From the NCBI GenBank assembly GCA_946413885.1, contig CAMKMK010000065.1:1-10792 (forward strand): DNA of 10,792 nt. The letters run 5' to 3'. Positions within the stretch are counted from its first letter, which is position 1. Each line of letters starts with the position of its first letter. The position numbers and the translations under genes are program-made. The stretch comes from an uncultured Prevotellaceae bacterium (GTDB lineage Bacteria > Bacteroidota > Bacteroidia > Bacteroidales > Bacteroidaceae). The notes beneath the pieces were generated by a model. That model saw nothing but the letters and a program-made list of their open reading frames with translations, was not told the origin of the DNA and made no database searches. This document shows, one piece after another, positions 1-8,800 of the stretch.

Positions 1-452
1 CGTGGCGTAGCTAAATTCTCGCTGGGAGAAAAATTCAATTTCTTGTTCTGGAAAAGATCTCTTCCATACACCTTGTTAGACTCATCAACAGGGATCTGAT
101 CACTTAGGTTATCATCCATGATGGAATGCATTCTATCCATCTCGTTTGCAGACTTCTGGCGCAATGCATCATTTGTTGAGTGCGCACGACTCAGAGTATC
201 CTGCCCTACACTCTTCTTGCTGCCAGAACCCAAGTTCTCTTTCTCAAAGAGTTTCTTCACACGTTGCGCTTGAGCACGATTCACACCTCTCGCTGCCAAT
301 TCAGAAGCAATCGTTTCCTGAGTCTTACCAGCTGTCAAACTTTGCTTCACATAGTCCAAGACCTGTTGATCTGTCATCGTGCTCTGAGCAAAAGACGATA
401 TAGAGCACATGAAACAGAAAATCAACAAAGATATATATTTCCTAATATTCAT
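1..452 (-). CDS. Polysaccharide export protein (SLBB/Wza-like), N-terminal part, runs off left edge
   Basis: The minus strand is open from an ATG at 452-450 to the window edge, giving 150 residues with no stop. Residues 1-22 form a signal peptide (basic start, hydrophobic core, SSFAQ near the cleavage site). Residues 26-71 are a helical region (MTDQQVLDYVKQSLTAGKTQ, then ELAARGVNRAQAQRVKKLFE). This resembles the N-terminal extension of Bacteroidales outer-membrane polysaccharide export proteins. The visible end, VYGRDLFQNKKLNFSPSENL followed by ATP, matches the stretch that in this family comes just before the poly-export and SLBB domains, which would lie outside the window. By family, the product is a Wza-type channel component exporting capsule or exopolysaccharide across the outer membrane. 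The gene has its own promoter and lies 288 bases downstream of the GH92 gene. Recognition rests on motif memory, because the diagnostic domains are cut off. Confidence 0.78.
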   Translation of the reverse strand, partial: MNIRKYISLLIFCFMCSISSFAQSTMTDQQVLDYVKQSLTAGKTQETIASELAARGVNRAQAQRVKKLFEKENLGSGSKKSVGQDTLSRAHSTNDALRQKSANEMDRMHSIMDDNLSDQIPVDESNKVYGRDLFQNKKLNFSPSENLATP

Positions 453-520
453 AATCAAATCAAAAACTACAAGGTGCTTCCTAAAAAAAGTACATGTATA
501 CATTAATCTATACTATGCCA

Positions 521-552
521 CAAAGTTAATACAAATTATTCATTTATCCTAA
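521..552 (-). promoter_or_regulatory. Bacteroidetes-type promoter of the export gene
   Basis: On the minus strand TAACTTTG (528-521) fits the Bacteroidetes -7 element TAnnTTTG exactly. A weaker -33 element, TTAG (552-549), lies 20 bases upstream where TTTG is expected. Transcription would start near 514, leaving about 60 untranslated bases before the ATG at 452. The element lies after the GH92 terminator, so the export gene is probably transcribed on its own. Confidence 0.6.
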
Positions 553-687
553 TTTTTTTGCGGAATATCTTTCCCAAACGTTTTTTTCGACAACAAATGT
601 TCTTTCTACAAGAAAAAACTGACCTCTTTTGTATCCTTCTTGTGGAATTTACTGCTCCCAAACAATATGTTGAATCCATTTAACAGA

Positions 688-719
688 AAAAGTCCTTGAG
701 AGTGTTCCCAAAGACTTTT
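688..719 (-). terminator. Stem-loop terminator after the GH92 gene
   Basis: On the minus strand AAAAGTCTTTG (719-709) can pair with CAAGGACTTTT (698-688) across a 10-base loop. All 11 positions pair if one G-U is counted. The second arm runs straight into a short T-rich stretch. It begins about 20 bases after the GH92 stop codon, the usual place for an intrinsic terminator. The T run is short and broken by a C, so strength is uncertain. Confidence 0.6.
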
Positions 720-740
720 CTTTCATGCACGAATTCTCTT

Positions 741-3062
741 TCAGTCAGAAAGGGAATATGGCTTAGCTTCTGGCTTGATTCCTCTCTTTTTGTTGGGAGA
801 ACTACCCATGTCGAACTCCAGAGTTCCACCTTGCATTAAATCCTTATGACATACGTAGAGTTTGTCATAAGACTTACCGTTCCATCTAACCTCTCTCACG
901 TAGCGGTTCTTGTCACTTACCTTGGGAGCCTTGATTTCCAAGACATTGCCATTAGGAAGAGTTAAACTCACATAAGGCACATAAGGAGCTCCAAGCACAT
1001 ACTGGTCAGAACCTGGACATACAGGATAGAACCCCATCGCTGTGAAAATATACCATGCTGACATCTGGCCACAATCATCATTCCCATGCAGGCCATCAAT
1101 ATCGTTGATGTACATTCTGTTCATGATCTCGCGCAACCAATACTGCGTTTTCCAAGGTTGACTTGTCCAGTTGTAGAGATAAGGGATGTGATGACTGGGT
1201 TCATTGCCATGTACATAGCCACCCATCAGACATTCTTCTTCAATGTCTTCGTTGTCCTCATAGTACTTCTTGTCCAAATCTTCTGCAAACAGCACATCCA
1301 ATCTCTCGATGAATTTCTTCTCACCGCCAAAGCATTCAATCATCCCCTTCACATCATGAGGTACATGGAATGAGTAATTGGCGGAGTTACCTTCTATGAA
1401 TCCCTCTCCATAAGTCTGCAGAGGAGAGAAATCTTTTTTCCATGATCCATCTTTGTATTTTGGACAGGCAAGTCCGATGGCAGGGTTGAAGACATTGCGA
1501 TAATTCAAGGCTCTTTGACGGAATTCTTGGGCTGTCTTTTCATCACCAGCGTCCAAAGCAGTCTTATAGATGGTCCAGTCATCATAAGCATACTCAAGAG
1601 TGTTGCTGGCGGAAGTAGAGCAACGGTCGTAAGGCACGTATCCCATCTTGATGTAATCCGTCATACCTTCCATCCATTTCGACGTTGCAGTACTTTTCAT
1701 TGCATCCAGTATTTCTCGGCTATTTTCAAAACCCAGTTTTGTGGCAACATCAGCTAGCACAGACACAGCATGATATCCACTCATACACCAGCCTTCATTG
1801 GCCATCAGATACCAGATAGGCAAGATATGCAGGGCACTCTGTTTCTGTATCTCCACCATGCTTCGAGCCATGTCAGCTCCTTGCTTAGGTTTAATCAGAT
1901 TCATTAATGGATGCTCTGCACGATACGTGTCCCACAGGGAGAAAATAGTGTAATTGGTAAACCCGTTTGCCTTGTGGATCTCCATATCATTACCTCGATA
2001 ACTCCCATCGACATCCATATAAACGGAGGGATTTATCATCGTATGATAAAGCGATGTATAGAATAGAGCCTTCTGGTCATCAGTCCCCTCTACTTGGATG
2101 ATACTTAGTTCCTTTGCCCATTCTTTTAGAGTCTGCTCCTTGATGTCGTCAAAACTTGATTCGCCTGCTTCTGCCTCCAGATTAGCCAAAGCTCCACTCA
2201 TGCTGACGGCAGAGAGAGCAACACGAATAGTCAACTTGTGGCTTTCTGGCAGATCGAATCCCAAATAGGCAACCATCTCACGTCCAGCCATATCAGGGAA
2301 ATTGTGATGGATATCCATCTTGCGCCAGAAACCATTGTACTTCATGCGTTGACGATCCTCATACCCATACTTTTTAATTGGTTCTGAAAGAGAGATGGCA
2401 AAATAAGTATAGTTTTGGCGAGCCCACCCATTCGTGATGCGATAACCTGTCAACAGGCTGTCGTTTACTACTCGCAAATATGTCCAAAGCGTCTTGCCCT
2501 CATAATTATAGATACCACTACCCAAATCAAGAATGAACTGGCCCTCATCGGCAGGATACGTGTATTCGTGGATGCCCACGCGTTGAGTGGCTGTCAATCG
2601 TGCCAGGATATTATAGTCGTCAAGTCTCACCTCGTAATAGCCAGGACGGCATTTCTCAGATTCATGGCTGTACCTGCTTCGATAGCCTCCATCAGGATTA
2701 TCGCTGGTACCTGGATTAGTATGGATTTTACCTGTGAAAGGCATGATGAGGATATCACCCAAGTCTGAATGGCCTGTTCCGCTCAGATGCGTGTGGCTGA
2801 AGCCCACGATGGTCTTGTCGCCATACTGATATCCAGCACAGTATTCATAAACCTTCGCTTGGTATTTTCCATCCAGGTTGTGGGGGATCGTGTCTGTCTC
2901 AGGACTCAGCTGTACAATGCCAAACGGGGCACAGGCACCAGGGAAGGTATGTCCCATTCCATTCGTGCCAATGATGGGATTCACGTAATCTATCAGCTGA
3001 TTCTGCCCCAACAAGGATTGAGAAACCAGAATGCCCAGACACAGGATAATTTTTCTATACAT
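741..3062 (-). CDS. GH92 family glycoside hydrolase (putative alpha-mannosidase)
   Basis: 773 residues, close to the usual GH92 length. A signal peptide covers residues 1-20 (RKIILCLGILVSQSLLG), so the enzyme is exported to the periplasm or cell surface. Family motifs appear in order: YVNPIIGTNGMGHTFPGA (26-43), GFSHTHLSGTGHSDLGDI (87-104), FSLWDTYRAEHPL (374-386), IEGNSANYSFHVPHD (556-570), GNEPSHHIPYLYNW (619-632) and GNDDCGQMSAWYIF (660-673). Known GH92 enzymes are calcium-dependent, inverting exo-alpha-mannosidases. By spacing I infer that E557 is the general acid and the D662/D663 pair belongs to the base side; this was not aligned. The linkage cut cannot be read from sequence by eye. 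Members commonly trim host N-glycans or fungal mannan. No SusC/SusD genes are in view. It lies 42 bases after a small basic-protein gene with no clear promoter between, so it may be read from the HU promoter. Confidence 0.93.
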   Translation of the reverse strand: MYRKIILCLGILVSQSLLGQNQLIDYVNPIIGTNGMGHTFPGACAPFGIVQLSPETDTIPHNLDGKYQAKVYEYCAGYQYGDKTIVGFSHTHLSGTGHSDLGDILIMPFTGKIHTNPGTSDNPDGGYRSRYSHESEKCRPGYYEVRLDDYNILARLTATQRVGIHEYTYPADEGQFILDLGSGIYNYEGKTLWTYLRVVNDSLLTGYRITNGWARQNYTYFAISLSEPIKKYGYEDRQRMKYNGFWRKMDIHHNFPDMAGREMVAYLGFDLPESHKLTIRVALSAVSMSGALANLEAEAGESSFDDIKEQTLKEWAKELSIIQVEGTDDQKALFYTSLYHTMINPSVYMDVDGSYRGNDMEIHKANGFTNYTIFSLWDTYRAEHPLMNLIKPKQGADMARSMVEIQKQSALHILPIWYLMANEGWCMSGYHAVSVLADVATKLGFENSREILDAMKSTATSKWMEGMTDYIKMGYVPYDRCSTSASNTLEYAYDDWTIYKTALDAGDEKTAQEFRQRALNYRNVFNPAIGLACPKYKDGSWKKDFSPLQTYGEGFIEGNSANYSFHVPHDVKGMIECFGGEKKFIERLDVLFAEDLDKKYYEDNEDIEEECLMGGYVHGNEPSHHIPYLYNWTSQPWKTQYWLREIMNRMYINDIDGLHGNDDCGQMSAWYIFTAMGFYPVCPGSDQYVLGAPYVPYVSLTLPNGNVLEIKAPKVSDKNRYVREVRWNGKSYDKLYVCHKDLMQGGTLEFDMGSSPNKKRGIKPEAKPYSLSD

Positions 3063-3104
3063 CTTTAATAATATTTATAAGACAACATTCTTCAGCGGGG
3101 AGTG

Positions 3105-3299
3105 TTATGATTCTTCAACTCTGCCTCCAGAAGGTTTATGCTTCACTTTACGTGTGTATGTCTTTCGTGACTTGTGAATCCTGGAATACGAATGGAAGCC
3201 GGGTCCAAGCGTTTCCTGCTCTGCTTCCCGACTTCCACGTTTGCTTGCCCTGACGTAATCGTCGAGGGTGATACTTTTTGATGGCTTTCTTTTCGCCAT
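3105..3299 (-). CDS. Small basic protein of unknown function, downstream of HU
   Basis: 64 residues. The gene starts only 12 bases after the HU stop codon, so the two are almost certainly co-transcribed. The protein begins MAKRKPSKSITLDDYVRASK, continues through an acidic patch (REAEQE, 24-29) and a glycine/serine stretch, and ends in a strongly basic tail (IHKSRKTYTRKVKHKPSGGR). There is no signal peptide, membrane segment or cysteine. The charge pattern and the coupling to a DNA-binding protein suggest a nucleic-acid-associated cytoplasmic protein; that is inference only. I recognise no family. Support for it being real comes from its spacing, its co-directional position and the coherent KR-rich composition. 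Confidence 0.65.
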   Translation of the reverse strand: MAKRKPSKSITLDDYVRASKRGSREAEQETLGPGFHSYSRIHKSRKTYTRKVKHKPSGGRVEES

Positions 3300-3311
3300 T
3301 AAAGAAAAAGA

Positions 3312-3590
3312 CTATTTGCTTGATACAGCCTGCATGAACTCCTTACAAGGCTTGAAATGAGGAATATCATGAGCCTTGATTACCAGAGTGGTGTTCTTTG
3401 AGATATTGCGAGCAGTCTTCTGTGCACGATGTTTCAACTCAAAGGTACCAAAACCACGCAGATAAACGTTCTCTTTCTCGATAAGAGACTCTTTTACACA
3501 TTCCATCATTGCTTCCACTGCAGCCAAGGTTGTAGGCTGGTCAATTCCGGTCTTCTTGCTAATAGCACGAACCAATTCAACTTTTGTCAT
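3312..3590 (-). CDS. HU/IHF-family DNA-binding protein
   Basis: 92 residues, the normal length for this family. The N-terminal helices (TKVELVRAISKKTGIDQPTT, then AAVEAMMECVKESL) are followed by the signature RGFGTFELKHRAQKTARNIS (45-64) and the arm return AHDIPHFKPCKEF (73-85). Family members form dimers that bend DNA and shape the nucleoid; they can also help recombination and replication. At the arm tip, where E. coli HU carries the intercalating proline of the RNP motif, this protein has isoleucine (RNISKN). I recall that form as common in Bacteroidales HU paralogues. A strong promoter sits 48 bases upstream and a small basic-protein gene follows 12 bases downstream. It cannot be assigned to the alpha or beta type from sequence alone, so no symbol is given. 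Confidence 0.94.
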   Translation of the reverse strand: MTKVELVRAISKKTGIDQPTTLAAVEAMMECVKESLIEKENVYLRGFGTFELKHRAQKTARNISKNTTLVIKAHDIPHFKPCKEFMQAVSSK

Positions 3591-3637
3591 TTCCTTATTT
3601 TTTTAGTATTATCAATGTTATCTTTCGAAAAACCGTG

Positions 3638-3668
3638 CAAAATTACATAAACTTTTCAACATCACAAA
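3638..3668 (-). promoter_or_regulatory. Promoter of the HU gene
   Basis: On the minus strand TTTG (3668-3665), a 19-base spacer and TAATTTTG (3645-3638) fit the Bacteroidetes primary sigma consensus TTTG-N19-21-TAnnTTTG in full. Transcription would start near 3631, giving about 40 untranslated bases. The same transcript could cover the small basic protein and possibly the GH92 gene. Confidence 0.8.
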
Positions 3669-3738
3669 TTTATAACGCATTATTTTTCAATAAATAAGCA
3701 TTTTTTTGATGTGAAGCAAGGAAAAAGGGGATTGTTGA

Positions 3739-4335
3739 TTATTCCAAGGTGTTGTGAAGCTTCAGTTCAACATCCGTCAGGATGACATCTTCATCAGGAT
3801 CTGGCATGATTACTTTCTTCAGGGTGAAAGAGGTGGCATCAGTAGTGATGTAGATGAAGGCGCAACGGCACAATTCCTTGTTTTTGTTGTCACTCAATAC
3901 CACACCAAAACTGCCATCACACGTACATCCACACCACTCTGTATCGTAACACGTGTACTTGCCTGTGTGCGTGCCAGGCGTCAGATATTCCTCAGGGAAC
4001 ATGGCCTGGAGGTTTTCCATCACGACGGGCAACAGCCCATCAGGCATACTCAGGGTGAAAGTGTTGTCTGGCAGGAACTCCAGATAGAAAGTGGAATCCA
4101 CTTCACTTTCCACAATCTTTTCTGTTTTGTAGTACATCGTGAGATACCATTTTTGGGTTATCTCCGTTCCCTTTGCCCCGTATGTCTCAGCAGGCGTGCT
4201 GGAGGGAAGGATTGTCAATGAGTCCAGTTCCCAATCTGCGAACTTGGGTGTTTCTGGAGATTTGTTTGAACACGAAGCGATACACATCGCAACCAAAAGG
4301 CTGAACAGCCATGAAATGGAATAAAGTTTCTTCAT
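3739..4335 (-). CDS. Cysteine-rich putative lipoprotein, unknown function
   Basis: 198 residues. Residues 1-21 form a lipoprotein signal (KK start, hydrophobic core SWLFSLLVAMCIAS) with the lipobox IASC, so C22 is the likely lipidated residue. The mature part has an acidic spacer (24-60), a central region rich in beta-prone residues (61-110), and six cysteines in two clusters: C129, then WCGCTCDG (C135, C137, C139), and LCRC (C156, C158). CxCxC and CxC patterns suit disulfide pairs in the envelope or metal binding; neither can be decided here. The fold is probably a small beta-rich domain, since threonine, valine and tyrosine alternate through strands such as TSFTLKKVIM. It lies 80 bases behind the TolC-family gene, so it could be read through from the efflux operon or from a weak promoter of its own. 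I recognise no family. Confidence 0.75.
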   Translation of the reverse strand: MKKLYSISWLFSLLVAMCIASCSNKSPETPKFADWELDSLTILPSSTPAETYGAKGTEITQKWYLTMYYKTEKIVESEVDSTFYLEFLPDNTFTLSMPDGLLPVVMENLQAMFPEEYLTPGTHTGKYTCYDTEWCGCTCDGSFGVVLSDNKNKELCRCAFIYITTDATSFTLKKVIMPDPDEDVILTDVELKLHNTLE

Positions 4336-4360
4336 TATCTTATTTAATTTTCAAGTTCAA

Positions 4361-4384
4361 CAAAGGATTATAAATCATTGACGA
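4361..4384 (-). promoter_or_regulatory. Possible weak promoter of the cysteine-rich lipoprotein gene
   Basis: On the minus strand ATCCTTTG (4368-4361) keeps the TTTG half of the -7 element but not the leading TA, and no clean TTTG is found about 20 bases upstream. It sits 26 bases before the ATG, a reasonable distance. The gene may instead be served by read-through from the efflux operon. Confidence 0.25.
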
Positions 4385-4415
4385 AAAAAATTTTACACAT
4401 TCTATCTTCTTTCTT

Positions 4416-5801
4416 TCAACGTGTCTTGCGCTGGTAGTCAGCGAGACGAATTTGATAGGTCACCTTGGCTTGCGAGAGCTGATCCTGAGCCTTGCGGTTT
4501 AGCGTCTCTGCATCGAGCAAGTCGCTGATGGTTACTGATCCTGCACGATACTGGTCAGTACTCATGCGAAGGTTCTCTGCTGCCTCCTCCACACTGGCTT
4601 CTGCAATCTGGATTTGCTTGTAGGCTTCCACCAGATTCGACCAAGCTGACTCGATGTCGATACGAAGCTGTTCCTGCGCATCGAGGACCTGGTTCTGCGA
4701 TTGCTGAAGACGGATTCTCTGGCGACGGATAGCGTGAGTCCCACCCCACCATGAACTGATGGGAACGGAGAGCGTACCAAAGACGAGTCCATTGGTCATA
4801 TTGGTTTGCGCATAATCCTTCACGTTCTTCGAGAGGCCGCCAAATCCTGCGTTGTAGCCCATCAGGCCCACAGCCAGCGAAGGCAGGTTCTTGCCTCGCT
4901 CCATCTGGATCTGCAATTTCTGTGCATCCACTCCATAATGTGCCATCTGGAGTTCTTCGCGCTGCAGAGCTGCCTCGTAGGAAGGCACAAAGACGCTGCT
5001 GGGATCTACAGCTTCAGTCGCTGAGGCATCGATATCGATCAGGTCCGACCCGTCTTTCTTCTCTGAGGGACAGCCTATTTGCTGGGCAAGCAGCATCCTC
5101 AGGACATGATCTGCATTCTCCACTTTCAGGCGGTTGCTGGCAAGTTCCTGCTGGCGAAGCTTCACCTGAAGGAGAGCGTTACGTGTTGTGACGCCCGACT
5201 TAACGTATTGTTCCACGTCTTTCAACACGTTCTCTATCTGCTTCTCAGCAGCCGCGATGGTAGAGAGATTGTATTTCAGGATGGCTATCTGCCAGTAGTT
5301 TTCTGTGACATGCTGAAGGACGTCTTTCTCAGTAAGTTGGCGTTGCAGGGTAAGGACATCTTGCTGGATGGTTGCCAACTTGTTGCCTGCCTTGATCTGA
5401 CCGCCAGCATAGAGGGGCTGGACGGCTGAGAGGGTGGCTGAATAGCCTTTGTTGAGTTCGTCGTAAGAGAAAGGTTGCCCTATCATCTGTGCAAACTGTT
5501 CTCCCAGCATCATGATCTCCTGTGGGTAGGTTCCATCGCCCATGATGATTTTGTCGAAGGTCTGGAAAGCCATCACGTTGGCAGATATGCTGGGGAAATA
5601 GTTCGTGTATGCCTCGCTCTTCTGTTCCTTGGCTGCCAGGATGTCGAGGGCTGCGTTCTGCAGGGTCCTGTTGTTCTGTCGAGCCAGTTCCAGACATTGG
5701 GGAAGCGTCAGGATCCTCCCTGCATTCTCCTCTGCACGGCTCTGTTGAAGGTTGAGTGCCAGGATAAGCGTCAATGCTGCAATTATGTATCTTCTCATCA
5801 T
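4416..5801 (-). CDS. TolC-family outer-membrane efflux protein
   Basis: 461 residues, normal for the family. The signal peptide ends near residue 23 (LALNLQQSRA). The two-fold OEP repeat is visible. The first half has LTLPQCLELARQNNRTLQNA (31-50), a region of membrane beta strands (YFPSISANVMAFQTF) and SATLSAVQPLYAGGQIKAGN (121-140). The second half has the matching strand and turn VFGTLSVPISSWWGG, a helix rich in Q and L, and the closing motif YRAGSVTISDLLDAETLNRK. Such proteins form trimeric outer-membrane channels with long periplasmic alpha barrels, taking substrate from the RND pump through the adaptor. Its ATG overlaps the RND stop codon by four bases (ATGA), so translation is probably coupled. 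A cysteine at residue 36 is in an exported protein and may be unpaired. Assignment is firm; substrate is unknown. Confidence 0.95.
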   Translation of the reverse strand: MMRRYIIAALTLILALNLQQSRAEENAGRILTLPQCLELARQNNRTLQNAALDILAAKEQKSEAYTNYFPSISANVMAFQTFDKIIMGDGTYPQEIMMLGEQFAQMIGQPFSYDELNKGYSATLSAVQPLYAGGQIKAGNKLATIQQDVLTLQRQLTEKDVLQHVTENYWQIAILKYNLSTIAAAEKQIENVLKDVEQYVKSGVTTRNALLQVKLRQQELASNRLKVENADHVLRMLLAQQIGCPSEKKDGSDLIDIDASATEAVDPSSVFVPSYEAALQREELQMAHYGVDAQKLQIQMERGKNLPSLAVGLMGYNAGFGGLSKNVKDYAQTNMTNGLVFGTLSVPISSWWGGTHAIRRQRIRLQQSQNQVLDAQEQLRIDIESAWSNLVEAYKQIQIAEASVEEAAENLRMSTDQYRAGSVTISDLLDAETLNRKAQDQLSQAKVTYQIRLADYQRKTR

Positions 5802-8800
5802 TCTATCTTCTGATGTTTTCCTTTCTCATAAATCTTCCAGTAAACGACAGGCAAAACGGTGACTACCAGGATGAGCGTACCTATTCCGCCAGCAAAGATG
5901 GTGATACCCACAGGCATCCAGAAGGAACTCTGGCCAAGGATCATGGGAATCACGCCTACCGCTGTGGTGGCCGTTGTCAGGAAGATGGGGACCATGCGTC
6001 GTCTGCCTGCATCAAAGGCAGCATCGCGGGCTGACATCCCCTCTGCCCTCTTCTGGTCAGCGTGTTCGAAGATGAGGATTTCATTGCGCATGATGATTCC
6101 CATCAGGGTGACAAAACCAAAGAGTGAGGTAAGTCCCAGCACACGGTTGGCGATGAGCAGTCCTATCATGGCTCCAGGGGCTGAAAGGGCGATGGCTGCG
6201 ATGGAGAGGAAGGTGATGTCGAAACGCTTGAAATTGAAGAGCAGGAAGAAGAAGATGACCACCAGGGAAAGCGACAATCCTGCCGCCACCTGAGGCACTA
6301 TCTCATTGTTACGCTCCGTCTCTCCTCCTATCTCTGAACGTACTCCAGCAGGGAGGTCCATGTGACTGATGAATTTGATGATGCGCTTCTGGATGGGCAG
6401 AGCCAGGGTATTGCGCTTCCCTTGGGCCGTCACGCTGATGCAGCGTTCACCATTACGATGCAGGATCCGAGTCTCTGTCCAGGTGGGATGCACGTTTGCT
6501 ACCTGTCGAAGCGGTACGCTCTGAGTGCCCACGAAGACATTCTTCACGTCGTCCACCGTCTGCAGTTCCTTGTCTGGCTCGCTCTTGACGACAATGGGCA
6601 GCTCGTACGTCCCTTCCCACACACTACCCACATTCAGGTCGCTGGACTGGGCCATCAGTTGCAGGGCAGCTGTCGTGCGGTTGATTCCCAACTGGACACT
6701 TGCCACAGGGTCCAACTCGATATCTACGATGGGATGAGGATAATCGAAGTCCGTATGCACCCATTCCAATTCAGGGATGGTTCTCATCTCAGCCATCAGG
6801 ATTTCAGCTGCCTGGTGGATGGAGTCGAGATTATCGCCATAGAAACGGTACTCGTAGGTGGGAACGTCGAGGAAATCCATCTGCTGGAACTTGACGTATG
6901 CCTGTGGCCAGTGATTGCTGTAGCGGGGCATGTATTCATCGAGCACGGCAGCCGTCGTCTTGATGTCAGGCGTGTTCACAATCAGCTGGGCATAATTGGG
7001 GCCACCCATCTGGGGAGCGTAGGCGATGTGGAATCTAGGGGAAGAGCATCCCACGAAACTGGTCACACTCAACACGCGCTTGTCGTTCAGCAGGACGTCG
7101 CGAATGGAATCTGCCACCTCCTCTGTCTCTGCCAAGCCAGCCGTCTCAGGCAAGTATATCTCCACAGCGAACTGATTGCGGTCAGCAAAGGGGAACTGGC
7201 GCCTCTTCAGATTGGGGAAGATGATACCGCTTATGCCCACCAGCACGAGAGCGATGAGGATCGTGAGCCAGGGATGACGGAAGTTCCAGCGCAAGCATTT
7301 GTCATAGAACGCCTGCACATAGTCCGTCACGCTCTTCTTGCCCTGTTCCGTGCGGGCAGAGGTCGCTTTCTTGATAAGCCCTACTTCCAAAGCTGGCATC
7401 ACACAGACTGCCAAGGCAAGGCTGACCATCAGGTTGATTGTCATGCAGACGGGGAAAATGTCCACCACGTCGCCTGCAGCACCTGTTAGGGTAAAGATGA
7501 TGGGATAGAAGATGGCACAGATGCAGACAGTGGCGAGCAGCATGGGGAAGAAATACTGCTTTACGCTCTTGACGGCAGCTTCCCTACGGTCATAGCCTTT
7601 CCCCAAATACTCCAGATAGCCGTCGATGACCACGATACTGTTGTCCACAATCATACCCAGCGACACAATCAGACACGCCAGGGTGATGATGTTGAGCGGA
7701 ATGTTGAACACATACATCAATCCCACAGCGATGAAAGTGCTCAGGGGAACGGTCGTGGCAGCCACCACGGCAGAGCGCCAAGGGAAGAGGATAAGCATCA
7801 CCAGTACGATGATGATCATGCTCTCTATCAGGTTCATCAGGAAGTCCTTCACGCTGTAGCGAACCACCTGAGGCAAATCAGTAATGCGGCTCATCCGTAC
7901 ATCCTCAGGCAGATAGGTCTGGCGGAACTCGTCGAGTACCTCATCCACTTCCTCGCCATACCTTACTATATTGTGTCCGCTGGTCATCTCCAACGAGAGG
8001 AGCACGCAACGGTTGCCGTTCTGCTCGATGTAGCTGTTGCTGGTGTCAAACTCACGCACCACACGGGCTATGTCGCTCACCCTCACCGTCTTGCCTGAAG
8101 GGTCGGAATAGATGATCTGGTTGGCGACCTCCTCCTCACTCTTCTGATTGGAGGCGATATGGAAAATCAGGTTCTGCTGCTGGGTGGAGATCTGGCCAGC
8201 CATCGTGGTCAGTCCCTGTGCGTTGAGCATCTGGGCGATGCTGCCCTGCCCGATTCCGTATGCAGCCAGACGTTCCCTGTCCACATAGAGCGTGATCTGT
8301 TCCTTGATGTTGCCGTACTGGAGCACGTTGCTCACGGATGGGATGCGGCGCAGGCGGTCTGCCAGGTCGTCGCTGTACTGCTGAAGTTCCCTGTAGCTGC
8401 GGTCCTTGCTCTCCACGGAAATGAGCAGGGCACACGTGTCGCCAAAGTCATCGTTGGCAATCAGGGCGAGCACACTACTGGGCAGGCTTGGCTTGAACTC
8501 GTTCAGTCCATGCTTTATCTTCGACCACACCTCGTCCTTGTTCATCACGTCATCGTTGAGGGTCACCATCACCAGGCACAATCCGTTCATGCTCGTGGTG
8601 GTCGTCTTGGCACGGTTCACCTCATTATACGTGAACAGGAAGCGTTCCAGGGGACGGGCTATCTCAGCCTCCACCTCCTCGCTTGTGTTGCCTGGAGCGG
8701 CAGCGATCACCACACCCTGACGAATCACGAAGGGAGGGAACTCATCCTTGGGCATCTCGTACATTCCGTACAGCCCAAAGAGAGTCAGCAGCCCTATCAG

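Noticed and set aside
146..506. Two overlapping plus-strand frames at the left edge
   Set aside because: They are antisense to the export gene, whose signal peptide, helical motif and promoter are clear. The plus frames show no protein-like features.
608..643. Inverted repeat ACAAGAA / TTCTTGT downstream of the GH92 gene
   Set aside because: The arms are only seven bases with a 22-base loop in AT-rich DNA, and a better terminator stands at 688-719.
3676..3712. AT-rich hairpin followed by a T run on the plus strand
   Set aside because: The stem is short with a bulge and few GC pairs, and no plus-strand gene precedes it, so a terminator call is not supported.
4555..4792. Two minus-strand frames inside the TolC-family gene
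   Set aside because: They are out-of-frame overlaps in a confidently assigned gene and have no family features.
6362..7489. 375-residue open frame on the plus strand inside the RND gene
   Set aside because: It lies wholly antisense to a strongly supported pump gene. Its translation is rich in His, Gln and Cys with no recognisable motif, typical of a shadow frame in GC-rich coding DNA.
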